The position numbers and the translations under genes are program-made. A stretch of DNA of 63,321 bases, taken from positions 1 through 63,321 of the forward strand of contig CAYMLL010000007.1 of assembly GCA_964390645.1 (NCBI GenBank), read 5' to 3'. Under the pieces are notes generated by a model. It was not told the DNA's origin and did not search any database. It saw only the letters and a program-made list of their open reading frames with translations. Source of the DNA: CAYMLL01 sp964390645 (GTDB lineage: Bacteria > Planctomycetota > UBA8108). Below, piece after piece: positions 24,901 through 34,079 of this stretch (the stretch's first letter is position 1; every line of letters begins with the position of its first letter).

Positions 24901-26253
24901 ATGAATCGACGCGACGTCCTGCGTGTTGGCGCTGCCGCGGCACTGTCGACTCTGAGCGCCCGTGCCTATGCGGCTGTTCCCAACAAGCCACGGAGAGTCG
25001 GTCTGATCGGATGCGGGTGGTTCGGCAAACACGACCTGACACGACTCATGCAAGTCGATCCTGTCGAGGTCGTAGCGCTTTGTGACGTGGACCGGAAGAT
25101 GCTGCAGCGAACGGGCGAGCTGGTCCAGTCGCGGCAAGTGTCCAGGAAGATGCCGCGTCTTCACGGAGACTATCGCGAGATGCTGGCCGAGAAGGACATG
25201 GACATCGTTCTGGTGGCCACACCTGATCACTGGCATGCGCTCCCGATGATTGCAGCCGTCGAAGCCGGGGCTGATGTGTACGTGCAGAAGCCGATCAGCC
25301 TGGACGTCCTCGAAGGAAAGGCGATGGTGGACGCCGCTCGGAAGCACAAGCGCGTGGTCCAGGTCGGATTGCAGCGCCGCAGCAAGCATCACTTGATCGA
25401 CGCTCGCGACCAGGTAATCCGCGAAGGACTCCTCGGCGACATCGCTCATGTGGAGACCTGCTGCTACTACCACATGCGAAGCCGACGCAACCCGCCCGTC
25501 ACCAAGCCACCGGAGTGGTTCGACTACGAGATGTGGACCGGGCCGGGCCCGAAGATGCCCTATACGTCGCTGATCCACCCTCAATCCTGGCGGGCATTCA
25601 TGGAATACGGCAACGGCATCATGGGCGACATGTGCGTCCACATGCTCGACATCGTGCGGTGGGTCTTGAACCTCGGTTGGCCCGGGCGAGTCTCGTCAAG
25701 CGGGGGAATCCTGGTACAGACCGATTCGGCCGCCAACATCCCCGACACCCAGAACGCCACCTTCGAGTTCGACGACTTGAATGTACTGTGGACGCACCGA
25801 TCGTGGGGTGACCCACCCGACCCGAGATACCCGTGGGCAGCAAAGATCTATGGCGACAAGGGAACTCTGAAGCTCGACGTCCGGAAGTGGGAGTTCGAGC
25901 CGCGGGGAAACGGCAAGAAGCTCTCGGGCGAGTGCCTCTACGAGTTCGACAAGTACCCGCTGGATGTATCGGACAAGAAGACCATTCGCCTGGACCAGAG
26001 CGCTGCCTCGGCAATCCGCAATCACATGCGCGACTTCCTCGAGGCGATCGACAACCGCACGAAGCCGGTAGCTGACATCGAACAGGGCCACATCTCTTCA
26101 GCCAGCTGCATTCTGGCAAACCACGCGCTGAAGCTGGGCCGTTCACTGGAGTTCGATCCCGAGTCCCACACGGTGGCAGGCGATGACGAGGCCAACAAGC
26201 TGCTGAAGCGCCCCTACCGCGCGCCGTGGAAACATCCGCATTCCGGGACCTGA
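24901..26253 (+). CDS. Tat-exported Gfo/Idh/MocA oxidoreductase
   Basis: A 450-aa protein with the twin-arginine leader NRRDVLRVGAAAALSTLSA, then the Rossmann motif GLIGCGWFGKHDL, ATPDHWHALPM and VYVQKPISLD. The usual EKP of the family is QKP here, as is common in exported planctomycete-type members. The C-terminal half is the Gfo/Idh substrate domain (EWFDYEMWTGPGP; GNGIMGDMCVHMLDIVRW). It is an NAD(P)-dependent sugar or polyol oxidoreductase, or carbohydrate lyase-like enzyme, acting outside the cytoplasm with a pre-loaded cofactor. The thioesterase gene starts 3 nt after it. Confidence 0.9.
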   Translation: MNRRDVLRVGAAAALSTLSARAYAAVPNKPRRVGLIGCGWFGKHDLTRLMQVDPVEVVALCDVDRKMLQRTGELVQSRQVSRKMPRLHGDYREMLAEKDMDIVLVATPDHWHALPMIAAVEAGADVYVQKPISLDVLEGKAMVDAARKHKRVVQVGLQRRSKHHLIDARDQVIREGLLGDIAHVETCCYYHMRSRRNPPVTKPPEWFDYEMWTGPGPKMPYTSLIHPQSWRAFMEYGNGIMGDMCVHMLDIVRWVLNLGWPGRVSSSGGILVQTDSAANIPDTQNATFEFDDLNVLWTHRSWGDPPDPRYPWAAKIYGDKGTLKLDVRKWEFEPRGNGKKLSGECLYEFDKYPLDVSDKKTIRLDQSAASAIRNHMRDFLEAIDNRTKPVADIEQGHISSASCILANHALKLGRSLEFDPESHTVAGDDEANKLLKRPYRAPWKHPHSGT

Positions 26254-26256
26254 TCG

Positions 26257-27057
26257 ATGCCCCGGAGCGAGTTCGAGACCGAGACGGCAATCGTTCCCGC
26301 CGGCGATGGTGTATGGACGACGCGCCTCGCGCGACACTGGAACATCGGCGACACCTGCAACGGTGGGTACGCGCTGATGCCGGTGCTGCGGGCGCTGCAG
26401 GAGCTGACCGGGCAGCCCGATCCGATCTCGGTCACCACCCACTTCCTGCGTCCCGCTCAGGGTGACACCGATGCCCGGATCGAGGCCACCCTGATTCGCT
26501 CTGGCCGGACGGTCTCGACCGCTCGCGGGTCCCTGTCGCAGGAAGGCAAGGAGCGTCTCGTCGTCATCGCCGCGCTCGGTGATGTCGAACGGCAGGTCGG
26601 AATCGGTCCGGAGGTCAGCCCCGACCCACCCGACCTGCCTCCCGTCGAGCGGTGCACACACCGCGGCGATCTCGAGCAAGGTGTCGACCTGCCGCTACTC
26701 ACCCGCGCCGACATCTATCTTCATCCGGATCACGTGGTGCCCGGCCGCAGTGCGCGGTCCGGAGTCGAGGGCTGGATCCGCTTTTCCGACGGCACTCCTC
26801 CATCGACGCTGTCGCTGGCGTTCTTCGGCGATGCCTTCCCGCCGTCGGTCGGCTCGATCGTGGGGTCCACGGGCTGGGTCCCGACGATCGAGCTGACCGT
26901 GCACGCCCGGCGCAAGCCGGCAGCGGGATGGCTGCTGGGACGCTTCAAGTGCGACGACCTGCACAAGGGTCGCATGATCGAGACCGGAGCCTTGTGGGAC
27001 TCGGACGGCGCGCTCGTCGCTCGCTGCCGCCAGGTAGGACTGCTACTGGGAGAGTGA
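26257..27057 (+). CDS. TesB-like acyl-CoA thioesterase family protein
   Basis: A 266-aa protein that fits the double hot-dog thioesterase layout. The first half has HWNIGDTCNGGYALMPVLRAL, VTTHFLRPAQ and TLIRSGRTVSTARGSL; the second half has GRSARSGVEGWIRF, and GWVPTIELTVHARRKPAAGW. It hydrolyses acyl-CoA to free acid plus CoA, probably to prevent CoA trapping. Catalytic residues cannot be fixed by eye. The 3-nt spacing to the Gfo/Idh gene suggests co-transcription. Confidence 0.82.
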   Translation: MPRSEFETETAIVPAGDGVWTTRLARHWNIGDTCNGGYALMPVLRALQELTGQPDPISVTTHFLRPAQGDTDARIEATLIRSGRTVSTARGSLSQEGKERLVVIAALGDVERQVGIGPEVSPDPPDLPPVERCTHRGDLEQGVDLPLLTRADIYLHPDHVVPGRSARSGVEGWIRFSDGTPPSTLSLAFFGDAFPPSVGSIVGSTGWVPTIELTVHARRKPAAGWLLGRFKCDDLHKGRMIETGALWDSDGALVARCRQVGLLLGE

Positions 27058-27258
27058 GTGGTGCTCCCGATCCTGCCTGCTCTTCCCGCGTAGGAGCAAT
27101 CGCTCGATGCCGGCCGGATGGAACACGATCTCCGGGCGCTCGGCGTTGCTCGACACGATCAACAGCAAGGGTCCGGCATCGCTGGACGTCGCCGTCGACG
27201 ACGGATCCGGCAACAGCGCGAGTTGACGGCGGCGAGCCGAAGGCGAGTCGGCCACCAC
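27043..27258 (-). CDS. Possible small hypothetical protein
   Basis: From GTG 27258, 8 nt below the enoyl-CoA hydratase stop, a 71-codon frame runs to TAG at 27043-27045. Its codons are strongly G/C at third positions and it contains GPLLLIVSSNAERPEIVFH and GIERLLLRGKS, which look protein-like. It overlaps the 3' end of the thioesterase gene by 15 nt on the other strand. I recognise no family. It could also be the eroded C-terminus of a lost gene. Confidence 0.3.
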   Translation of the reverse strand: MVADSPSARRRQLALLPDPSSTATSSDAGPLLLIVSSNAERPEIVFHPAGIERLLLRGKSRQDREHHSLSQ

Positions 27259-27265
27259 GCCATGC

Positions 27266-28117
27266 TCAGAGCTCTGGCTCTTCCCACCAGGGAAAGAAGT
27301 CGGGAAGATCACTGCTGACCCTGCCAGGAAAGTCGGGAGCGCGCTTCTCCAGGAACGAGTTTATGCCTTCCTTCGCGTCGGGTGTTGTCGACAGGGCGCT
27401 GATACCCGCCGTGTCCACGCGGTGCGCGTCTACCGGATCCGGCGCGCCGAGCATTCGCCACAGCATATGACGCAACACCGTATTCGATACCCTGGAGCTC
27501 CGCTCGACGAACTCCCGAGCCAGCTCCCGTGCAGCGGGCATGAGGTCCTCGGGATCATGAAGGCTGCGGACCAGACCCGCGTCGAGAGCCTCCTCTGAAC
27601 GAAACACACGAGCCGAGAAGCACCATTCCAGCGCCTTGCTGATACCGACGATGCGCGGCAGAAACCACGCCGAGCAGCCCTCTGGAACGAGCCCTCGGGC
27701 TGCGAAAACAAAGCCCATCTTGACGTTGCGCGCGGCCATGCGCACGTCTGCCGCCAGGGTGAAGGTGATGCCTACACCGACGGCCGGGCCGTTGAAGGCG
27801 ACGATCACCGGCTTCAGGCTCCTGAAGATCCGACGCGACAGCTCGCCACCGCCGTCACCGCGCTCGCTTGCAGCGACTCGCTGGTCGTGACCCTCCCAGG
27901 TCGACTCCCCCCGGGACAGGTCCTGTCCCGCGCAGAAGCCCCGGCCGGCGCCGGTGATGATGATGGCACCGACGTTATCATCCGCATCCGCCAGATCAAA
28001 GGCGCGAAGAAGGTCGCGCAGCATGCCGCCGCTGAAGGCGTTGAGAATCTCGGGTCGATTCAGCGTGATGGTCAGGATGCTGTCTTCTACTTCGTACAGG
28101 ATGGTATCGAATTCCAT
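27266..28117 (-). CDS. Enoyl-CoA hydratase/isomerase family protein
   Basis: A 283-aa crotonase-fold protein: LNRPEILNAFSGGML, the oxyanion-hole motif GRGFCAGQDLSRGE, AFNGPAVGVGITFTLAADVR, and GLVPEGCSAWFLPRIVG. The residues where the two catalytic Glu usually sit are T/F in VGVGITFTLAAD and E in LVPEGC, a pattern of an uncharacterised crotonase subgroup, so the reaction may be isomerisation or hydrolysis rather than hydration. It is last in the kinase-SDR-crotonase operon, 66 nt downstream of the SDR. Confidence 0.88.
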   Translation of the reverse strand: MEFDTILYEVEDSILTITLNRPEILNAFSGGMLRDLLRAFDLADADDNVGAIIITGAGRGFCAGQDLSRGESTWEGHDQRVAASERGDGGGELSRRIFRSLKPVIVAFNGPAVGVGITFTLAADVRMAARNVKMGFVFAARGLVPEGCSAWFLPRIVGISKALEWCFSARVFRSEEALDAGLVRSLHDPEDLMPAARELAREFVERSSRVSNTVLRHMLWRMLGAPDPVDAHRVDTAGISALSTTPDAKEGINSFLEKRAPDFPGRVSSDLPDFFPWWEEPEL

Positions 28118-28183
28118 GAGCGGGTCCTGCCTCGAGAAGCGTTGCGGTCGGGCTCGCGGACGGATGTCAGTGGAGATCCCGGC

Positions 28184-28966
28184 CTAGGTGGCTCGCTGGC
28201 GCATCTTGTCGCGCAGACGACGCATGCCACGTAGCCAGCGATCGTAGTCGGCGGTCTTGCGCTGCATGTAGGTCAGGACTTCCGGGTGTGGAAGGATCAG
28301 GAACCGCTCCTCGTCCATCGCCCGGATCACCACGTCACACACCTCATCGGTCTCCAGCATGCCGTCCAGCCCGGCAACACCACCGTCGGTGCCGGCCGTC
28401 ATGCCGGTGCGGACCGCCTGAGGGCAGAGAAGCGAGACCCGGATGCCGTCGTCATGATGAGCGATGGACAGGGACTCCGCAAAGCCCACGGCAGCATGCT
28501 TGGTGACCGAATAGGGAGCGGACCCGATCTGGCTCAGCAAGCCGGCGGCAGAGGAAGTGTTCAGCAGGTATCCACTTCCTTGCGCGATCATCCTCGGCAG
28601 GACGGCCCGGGCCGCGTAGATGTGGGCCATGACGTTGATGCCCCAGATCCGTTCCCAATCTTCGTTGGCAGCCGACGCGACGTGCGATGGATCTCGGACC
28701 CCGATACCGGCGTTGGAGACGAACACGTCAACTCGACCGTACGTCTTCTCGGTCGCCTCGACCACGCGAACGATATCCGCTTCGTCGGCGACATCGGCAC
28801 CGAGGCCGACGCCTCCGACCGACTCGGCGACCGTCTTGACACCATCCTCGTTGATGTCGACAGCGACGATGCCGGCGGCACCTTCTTCATGAAAGCGTTC
28901 GCACAGCGCCTTTCCGATGCCACTGGCAGCACCGGTCACGATCGCGATCTTTTCTTTCAGCTTCAT
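28184..28966 (-). CDS. Short-chain dehydrogenase/reductase
   Basis: A 260-aa classical SDR with the cofactor motif TGAASGIG (11-18), NNAG-equivalent SNAG (84-87), Ser138/139 and the catalytic YSVTK (Y152, K156). Asp at the end of strand 2 (VAVDINE) suggests NAD preference. It probably oxidises a hydroxyacyl or alcohol intermediate. It is 49 nt downstream of the phosphotransferase gene. Confidence 0.9.
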   Translation of the reverse strand: MKLKEKIAIVTGAASGIGKALCERFHEEGAAGIVAVDINEDGVKTVAESVGGVGLGADVADEADIVRVVEATEKTYGRVDVFVSNAGIGVRDPSHVASAANEDWERIWGINVMAHIYAARAVLPRMIAQGSGYLLNTSSAAGLLSQIGSAPYSVTKHAAVGFAESLSIAHHDDGIRVSLLCPQAVRTGMTAGTDGGVAGLDGMLETDEVCDVVIRAMDEERFLILPHPEVLTYMQRKTADYDRWLRGMRRLRDKMRQRAT

Positions 28967-29015
28967 TCGACTTCCGTTTCGCTTGGGGGATCGAGCTCCA
29001 GGTGAGGTTCTCTCC

Positions 29016-30068
29016 TCAGATCACACCGCGTTCCTGCAGGAGTCTCCAGGCTCGTTCAGACCGCCGCCGCGCCGCTTCCCGGTACTGCAGCGCCTTGGCG
29101 GAGCTGGCGTTGCCATCCAGGCCTCTCTTGTAGACTCCCTGAACGATGCCCGCGCTCCGGAACATGTTGTAGGCGATATAGAACGTCCAGTTGTCGATAC
29201 CGTCACGACCGGCGTGCCTGCAGTACTCGGCCACCAGCTCGTCTTCGCTGGGAATGTTCAACGCTGCAAGGTCCGCGCCAGCCAGGCCGACCCCCGCATA
29301 GTCTTCACCGTGATACTCCTGGCAGATGTAGCCCAGATCGGCCAGGCCGTCGCCACGAGTCGACAGCTCCCAGTCGATAACCCCGACGATGTGTGGATCC
29401 GTGGGGTCCAGCAGCACGTTGCCGAGACGGTAGTCGCCATGCACGACGACGCTGGCGGAGTCTTCGGGAACGTTGGCCGGCAACCACTCCATCAGCGCGT
29501 CCATCGCGTCAATCTGCTCCGTCTTGCTCGCGACGTACTGCTTGCTCCAGCGGCTGATCTGACGCTCATAGTAGTTGCCGGGCTTACCGAAGGTCTCGAG
29601 CCCCACAGCCACCGGATCGACCCTGTGCAGCTCCGCGAGAACCCTCGCAAGGTCGTTGTAGACGGCACGCCGATCTTCCGGGCTCAAGGTCGGTAGACAG
29701 GTGTCGGTGAGCAGGCGGCCATCGACCCACTCCATCACGTAGAACTTGGTCCCGATGACCTCGGGGTCCTCGCACAGACAGAACATCTCGGGTACAGGCA
29801 CCGGCGTATCCCTCAGCGCATGCATGACGCGATGTTCTCGATCTACCTGGTGCGCGCTGGGCAACAGCTCCCCGGGAGGCTGCTTCCGCATCACGTACCG
29901 CCGCCCGTCAGCTTCCAGAAGGAACGTCGGATTGGATTGACCGCCTTCGAACTGACGGATGGCCAGACTGCCGCTGAAGCCGGCCACATGGGCGACCATA
30001 TGCTCACGAAGAGCGTGCTGATCGAACTGGTGGGCAGCCCGTACTTCGGTGGTTTCTACGTCGCTCAT
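29016..30068 (-). CDS. APH-like phosphotransferase (ACAD10/11 kinase-domain type)
   Basis: A 350-aa protein if started at ATG 30068 (MSDVETTEVRAAH); an alternative start at 30092 adds 8 residues. Kinase-fold features: NPTFLLEADGRRYVMRKQP (ATP-binding Lys), the catalytic loop VVHGDYRLGNVLLD and the metal-binding GVIDWELSTRGDGLADLGY. This subfamily corresponds to the kinase-like domain of animal ACAD10/ACAD11 and to LvaA of the levulinate pathway, which phosphorylates 4-hydroxyacyl-CoA. It is probably not antibiotic resistance. It is first gene of a minus-strand operon with an SDR and a crotonase. Confidence 0.88.
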   Translation of the reverse strand: MSDVETTEVRAAHQFDQHALREHMVAHVAGFSGSLAIRQFEGGQSNPTFLLEADGRRYVMRKQPPGELLPSAHQVDREHRVMHALRDTPVPVPEMFCLCEDPEVIGTKFYVMEWVDGRLLTDTCLPTLSPEDRRAVYNDLARVLAELHRVDPVAVGLETFGKPGNYYERQISRWSKQYVASKTEQIDAMDALMEWLPANVPEDSASVVVHGDYRLGNVLLDPTDPHIVGVIDWELSTRGDGLADLGYICQEYHGEDYAGVGLAGADLAALNIPSEDELVAEYCRHAGRDGIDNWTFYIAYNMFRSAGIVQGVYKRGLDGNASSAKALQYREAARRRSERAWRLLQERGVI

Positions 30069-30538
30069 ACCGGGTCCACGTCCGCGCCGCATTGTACGAT
30101 CGATGGCCTCGCCGGTGGAAGACGGTGGGGCGGGGAATCGCCCCGCTCCCCCCGGGACGCCACCGGGGACAGCCAGAGGTCTCCAGAGCCCTGACCCGTG
30201 ACCTGAACCCGTCGAGGGAGACCCACCGTCCGTCCGGCCGGTGGCCGACGAGCTTGCCCTTATTCCGCGCCGAGCCGCAGCAAGAGGTTGGGGTGCGACA
30301 GGGCGAGTCGGTAAGATACCCGGGTAAGGCCGGCTCGAAGCCGTGGAGGCGAGCGGCCGGCTTCTCGCTTGGCCCGTCAGACGAGGTCGGGTTCGCCGGG
30401 GCGCAGCACAAGCCTGGTGCTCCGCTGATCGTGGCGATCACGGCCCGTGTCGCGATTCAGTCCGCACGCGATACCGGATCAGCTCGCTGCGATCGGGGGC
30501 GCGCTCCTGGTCGTCGGAGGCCTGCCCAGGGAGGCATC
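30069..30538. other. Divergent intergenic region with hairpins
   Basis: It separates the phosphotransferase (minus) and DUF3604 (plus) genes. Two inverted repeats are visible: GGGGCG/CGCCCC (30127-30132 with 30139-30144), nested in CGGTGG/CCACCG (30123-30128 with 30160-30165), and GAAGCCG/CGGCTTC (30337-30343 with 30358-30364). The plus-strand frame is open through the whole region, but its translation is Arg/Pro-rich and has no family character, so I treat it as non-coding. No known riboswitch consensus was matched. Confidence 0.45.
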
Positions 30539-33145
30539 ATGAAAACGAACGTCGCGGTTCTCTTGGCTGTGTGTGTGCTGGCCCTCGGATTCACGTTCCT
30601 GCAGACGGACGCGGAAGTCCGGACGGCTGCGTCTCGTAACGACGCTGACGGCGGCGCCGCCAAACCCGACTACCTGTCCGCGGAACTGCGAGCGGCCGTC
30701 CAGAACTTGAAGTCCGAGATGGCTGCTCAGCCGACGAATCCTGAAAACGCTCGAAGTCGAGCGATGGTCGCCTGGAAGTGGCTGAACGCGTACGCACGCG
30801 CGGGAGGCCGCGTGCCCATCGATCTTCCGTTGATGTGCGGCGTGGTCCTGTCCTTTCAGAACGGCTATCGCAGACCTTCACGGCTCGACGGGCTCATTCA
30901 CGATCTCTGGCTACGGGAGGAGCAGCCGGACGCGATCGGCAAGATCGTCAGCAACACCGGCGGGCCCTTCGAGGCATTCAGCTATCAGACCATCGAGCAG
31001 ACCTACACGATCGGAAGCATGCCGATGCTCCCGGGCGGCGGGGTTCTCCTCGGGCGACACTTCATGTCGGACGCTCCGCGGTATCAAACGGACGATCCTT
31101 CGGCTCCGAACTACGTCTCGGTTCGCTGCTCGAATCCCCGAGCGCGGTTCACGGTGACGACGAATCCACTGAGCGGAATGCATGGAGGCTTCCGCTCGGC
31201 GACGGGCGCGCCGACGTTCCAGCTCGCAGGCCCGACGCTCGTCCCGGGCGATACGATCACCGTCGTCTACGGTGACAAGACCGGCGGCTCGCCCGGATTC
31301 CGCGTGCAGTCGTATTCCAATGACGCGTTCCCGCTGCCGCTGTACATCGATCTCGACGCGAAGAAGAGATTCGTGAGCCTGCCGATCTCCACCTACCGTG
31401 TCGTCGGCCGCAAGGAGGTCAAGCTGGTGCGCGCGCTGGCGCCGTCCGTGGTCAAACCGGGTGAGCGCTTCGAGCTGGCGGTGCGCAGCGAGGATCAGTA
31501 CTACAACCGAGCCAGTGGTCGTGCTCCCGCCTGGCAGGTCTCTCTCGGCGGCAAGCGGGTGGGGAACATCGCTGCCAGCGACGAGACGGTCGGCGTGTTG
31601 AAGGACGTGTCGATCTCGGAGCCGGGAGTGCATCGATTCACCGTTCGATCGGCGGACGGAGGGCTACAGTGCCTGTCGAACCCGGTGCGGGTCGAGACCG
31701 ACCCGGCACACCGGGTTTACTGGGGAGAGACCCACGGACATACCGGCTTCGCCGAAGGCCAGGGAACGCCGGAGGCTTTCTACGAGTTTGCCCGTGACGA
31801 CGCACGTCTCGATTTCTTGACGCACTCCGAGCACGACCTGTGGATGGACGATCACGAGTGGCAAGTCCTGATCGACAACGTGAAGAAGTACAACGAAGAA
31901 GGGCGCTTCATCGCGTTCCTCGGCTACGAGTGGACGATGCAGGCCGAACACGGTGGGCATCACAACGTGATCTTCCGGACGGCGGACAACCGCCTGCGCG
32001 TTCCCCTGCAAGAAGCTCCCTACCTTTCGAGCCTGTACCGGGGGCTGGCAGCGCAGAATGACATGCGGGACGTTCTGGTCATTCCACACGCTCACGAACC
32101 CGGAGACTGGCGGCAGAGCCATCCGCAGATGGAGCACCTCGTCGAGATCATGTCGATGCACGGCCGCAACGAGTGGTTTGGCGTCATGTATCTGCAGCAC
32201 GGACACCGGGTCGGGTTCATCGCCGCGTCTGACGATCATCTGTCGCATCCGGGCCTGCCGACGCCGTTGATCCGAGGGCTGGCGGATTCCGGAGGCCTGG
32301 CAGCAGTGCTCGCACCGCGGAAGACGTCCGACGCGATCTTCGACGCGATGAAAGATCTCGCCGCTTACGCCACGTCGGGCGAGCGGATCATTCTCGACTA
32401 CCGGCTCAACGGAGCCCGCATGGGAACCGCCATTCCGCGGCCGGAGCACTGTCGGATCACGGGTTCCGTTCACGGCACCGCCCCCATCGACTCGATCACC
32501 GTCGTGAGAAGCGGGAAGGAGATCTGGACGAAGGAGTGCCTCGAATCGAGCTCCTTGCAGACGGTGGAGCTGCAGTTCCTTTCGCCAACCCGCCCGGGTA
32601 TTCACGACAGCCCGCGCGGCTGGCGACAGTGGGAAGGGACCATAACCGTACGCGGCGGCAGCGTGGCGAAGATTTCCACTCCGTCGCTCTACAATCCGCG
32701 CGCCGACGTAGCCTCGGTCCGCGAGGACGACTCCCGTGTCGTCGACTTCAAGTTCGCCACGCGGGGCAGCGAGAAAGGCGTCATTCTCGAGCTCGACGGC
32801 GCGACGGCGGATACACGAATCGAGGTATCTCTGATCGCCAACAGCGAACGCTACACCACCCCGCCAGCCTTCCGGAAACCCGCTCGACTGGCCGCCGAGT
32901 CGTTCACATTCCGGCTGGGCGACGCTCTCACGGGGAAAGCGAAGCACGACATTCACGTCGAGCACTTCGTTGACGAGGTCACGTTGCGGTCGATCGACCC
33001 CCGCGGCTCCTTCGATGAGTCGTTCGATTTCACGGATCCCGTGAAGCCGAGGCAGGGCGAGTACTACTACGTGCGCGTCCGACAGCTTGACGGCGGATCG
33101 GCGTGGTCAAGCCCTGTCTGGGTGGGCGGGTACGGGCCGAAGTGA
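30539..33145 (+). CDS. Secreted DUF3604 protein (PHP-like metal-binding)
   Basis: An 868-aa protein from ATG 30539, chosen because a GGGAGG ribosome site precedes it and a signal peptide (MKTNVAVLLAVCVLALGF) follows. A mostly beta N-terminal region (about 30-390) precedes the DUF3604 domain. There the metal-site-like motifs are WGETHGHTGFAEGQG (H399, H401), FLTHSEHDLWMDD, VIPHAHEPGDWRQ and AASDDHLSHPG, laid out like PHP-type phosphoesterases. The C-terminal part is again beta-rich. The function of DUF3604 is not established. It is followed by a cyclase and a sulfatase in the same direction, suggesting degradation of an extracellular substrate. Confidence 0.88.
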   Translation: MKTNVAVLLAVCVLALGFTFLQTDAEVRTAASRNDADGGAAKPDYLSAELRAAVQNLKSEMAAQPTNPENARSRAMVAWKWLNAYARAGGRVPIDLPLMCGVVLSFQNGYRRPSRLDGLIHDLWLREEQPDAIGKIVSNTGGPFEAFSYQTIEQTYTIGSMPMLPGGGVLLGRHFMSDAPRYQTDDPSAPNYVSVRCSNPRARFTVTTNPLSGMHGGFRSATGAPTFQLAGPTLVPGDTITVVYGDKTGGSPGFRVQSYSNDAFPLPLYIDLDAKKRFVSLPISTYRVVGRKEVKLVRALAPSVVKPGERFELAVRSEDQYYNRASGRAPAWQVSLGGKRVGNIAASDETVGVLKDVSISEPGVHRFTVRSADGGLQCLSNPVRVETDPAHRVYWGETHGHTGFAEGQGTPEAFYEFARDDARLDFLTHSEHDLWMDDHEWQVLIDNVKKYNEEGRFIAFLGYEWTMQAEHGGHHNVIFRTADNRLRVPLQEAPYLSSLYRGLAAQNDMRDVLVIPHAHEPGDWRQSHPQMEHLVEIMSMHGRNEWFGVMYLQHGHRVGFIAASDDHLSHPGLPTPLIRGLADSGGLAAVLAPRKTSDAIFDAMKDLAAYATSGERIILDYRLNGARMGTAIPRPEHCRITGSVHGTAPIDSITVVRSGKEIWTKECLESSSLQTVELQFLSPTRPGIHDSPRGWRQWEGTITVRGGSVAKISTPSLYNPRADVASVREDDSRVVDFKFATRGSEKGVILELDGATADTRIEVSLIANSERYTTPPAFRKPARLAAESFTFRLGDALTGKAKHDIHVEHFVDEVTLRSIDPRGSFDESFDFTDPVKPRQGEYYYVRVRQLDGGSAWSSPVWVGGYGPK

Positions 33146-33204
33146 AAGTCGGCGCCTGGTCGAATCCGGCGATCGAGCGGCGATAGAGCCACGTTCTCGA
33201 GCCA

Positions 33205-33225
33205 TCTCCAGTCTCCAGTCTCCAG
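33205..33225. repeat. Three tandem copies of a 7-bp unit
   Basis: TCTCCAG is repeated three times exactly, 16-36 nt upstream of the cyclase start at 33241. It may arise by slippage. No known regulatory function is visible. Confidence 0.7.
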
Positions 33226-33240
33226 GTCACCACAGAACCG

Positions 33241-34032
33241 ATGCCATTCGACCTCCGCAGGGGATTCCGACTGATCGACCTCAGTGTACCGCTGAAGCAC
33301 CAGGCGCCGAGCGAGCCATCACCGGCGTCGATCCGCTACACGACCCACGCCGAGGGGGGTCTACAGCAGATGCAGCGGGTCTTCGGCGTGACACCGGAAG
33401 ATCTCGTGTTCTCGGAGGGACAGGGGTGGGCCGTGGAGCACATCGAGGCGAGCACTCACACCGGTACGCACGTCGACGCTCCCTGGCACTATGCCGCAAC
33501 GTCGGAAGGCAAGCCGGCGCGACGGATCGACGAGGTTCCCCTCGAGTGGTGTTTCGGGCCCGGAGTCGTCCTCGACGTTCGTCATGTGGACAACCGCGAG
33601 CGGAATCGCGTCGCGGGCCTGCACGGTGCGCGGGATAAGGCCGATTACGAGCTTCGGCCGCAGGATATCGTCCTGCTGCACACCGGAGCGGACAAGCGAA
33701 TCGACTCCGCGGATTACTTTCAGCAACCGGGTATAGGACGAGACGAGGTTCTCTGGCTGGCGGACCAGGGGGTGCGCGTCATCGGCATCGACGCCTACAC
33801 GCTAGACCGGCCCTTCGCCAGCATGATCGCGGACTACCGGCGTAGCGGTGATGGACGACACATCTGGCCGGCCCACTTTGCGGGCGTCGAGAGGGAATAC
33901 TGCCAGATCGAGAAGCTGGCGAATCTCGACGAGCTACCGTGCTCGCACGGTTTTCTCGTGTCGTGTCTGCCGGTGAAGATCGAAAAGGCCAGCGCAGCCT
34001 GGTGTCGCGCTGTCGCCATCGTTCCGCTGTGA
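33241..34032 (+). CDS. Cyclase family protein (kynurenine formamidase-like metal hydrolase)
   Basis: A 263-aa protein with the family signature HTGTHVDAPWH (73-83), which binds the divalent metal, plus DIVLLHTGAD and GIDAYTLDRP. These hydrolases open amides, lactones or cyclic intermediates such as N-formylkynurenine. Length and motif match. It is 95 nt after the DUF3604 gene; its TGA at 34030-34032 shares a base with an ATG (34032) in the sulfatase frame. Confidence 0.9.
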   Translation: MPFDLRRGFRLIDLSVPLKHQAPSEPSPASIRYTTHAEGGLQQMQRVFGVTPEDLVFSEGQGWAVEHIEASTHTGTHVDAPWHYAATSEGKPARRIDEVPLEWCFGPGVVLDVRHVDNRERNRVAGLHGARDKADYELRPQDIVLLHTGADKRIDSADYFQQPGIGRDEVLWLADQGVRVIGIDAYTLDRPFASMIADYRRSGDGRHIWPAHFAGVEREYCQIEKLANLDELPCSHGFLVSCLPVKIEKASAAWCRAVAIVPL

Positions 34033-34079
34033 TGACGGCAAGCTCCCACTTCCCAGGAAGCAACCGATACGTGAGCGTC

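Noticed and set aside
29016..30068. Antibiotic resistance by aminoglycoside phosphotransferase
   Set aside because: The kinase motifs are those of the ACAD10/11-like metabolic subgroup, in an operon with an SDR and a crotonase.
30092..30538. 149-codon N-terminal extension of the first DUF3604 frame
   Set aside because: No family character, and a ribosome site plus signal peptide are found at 30539.
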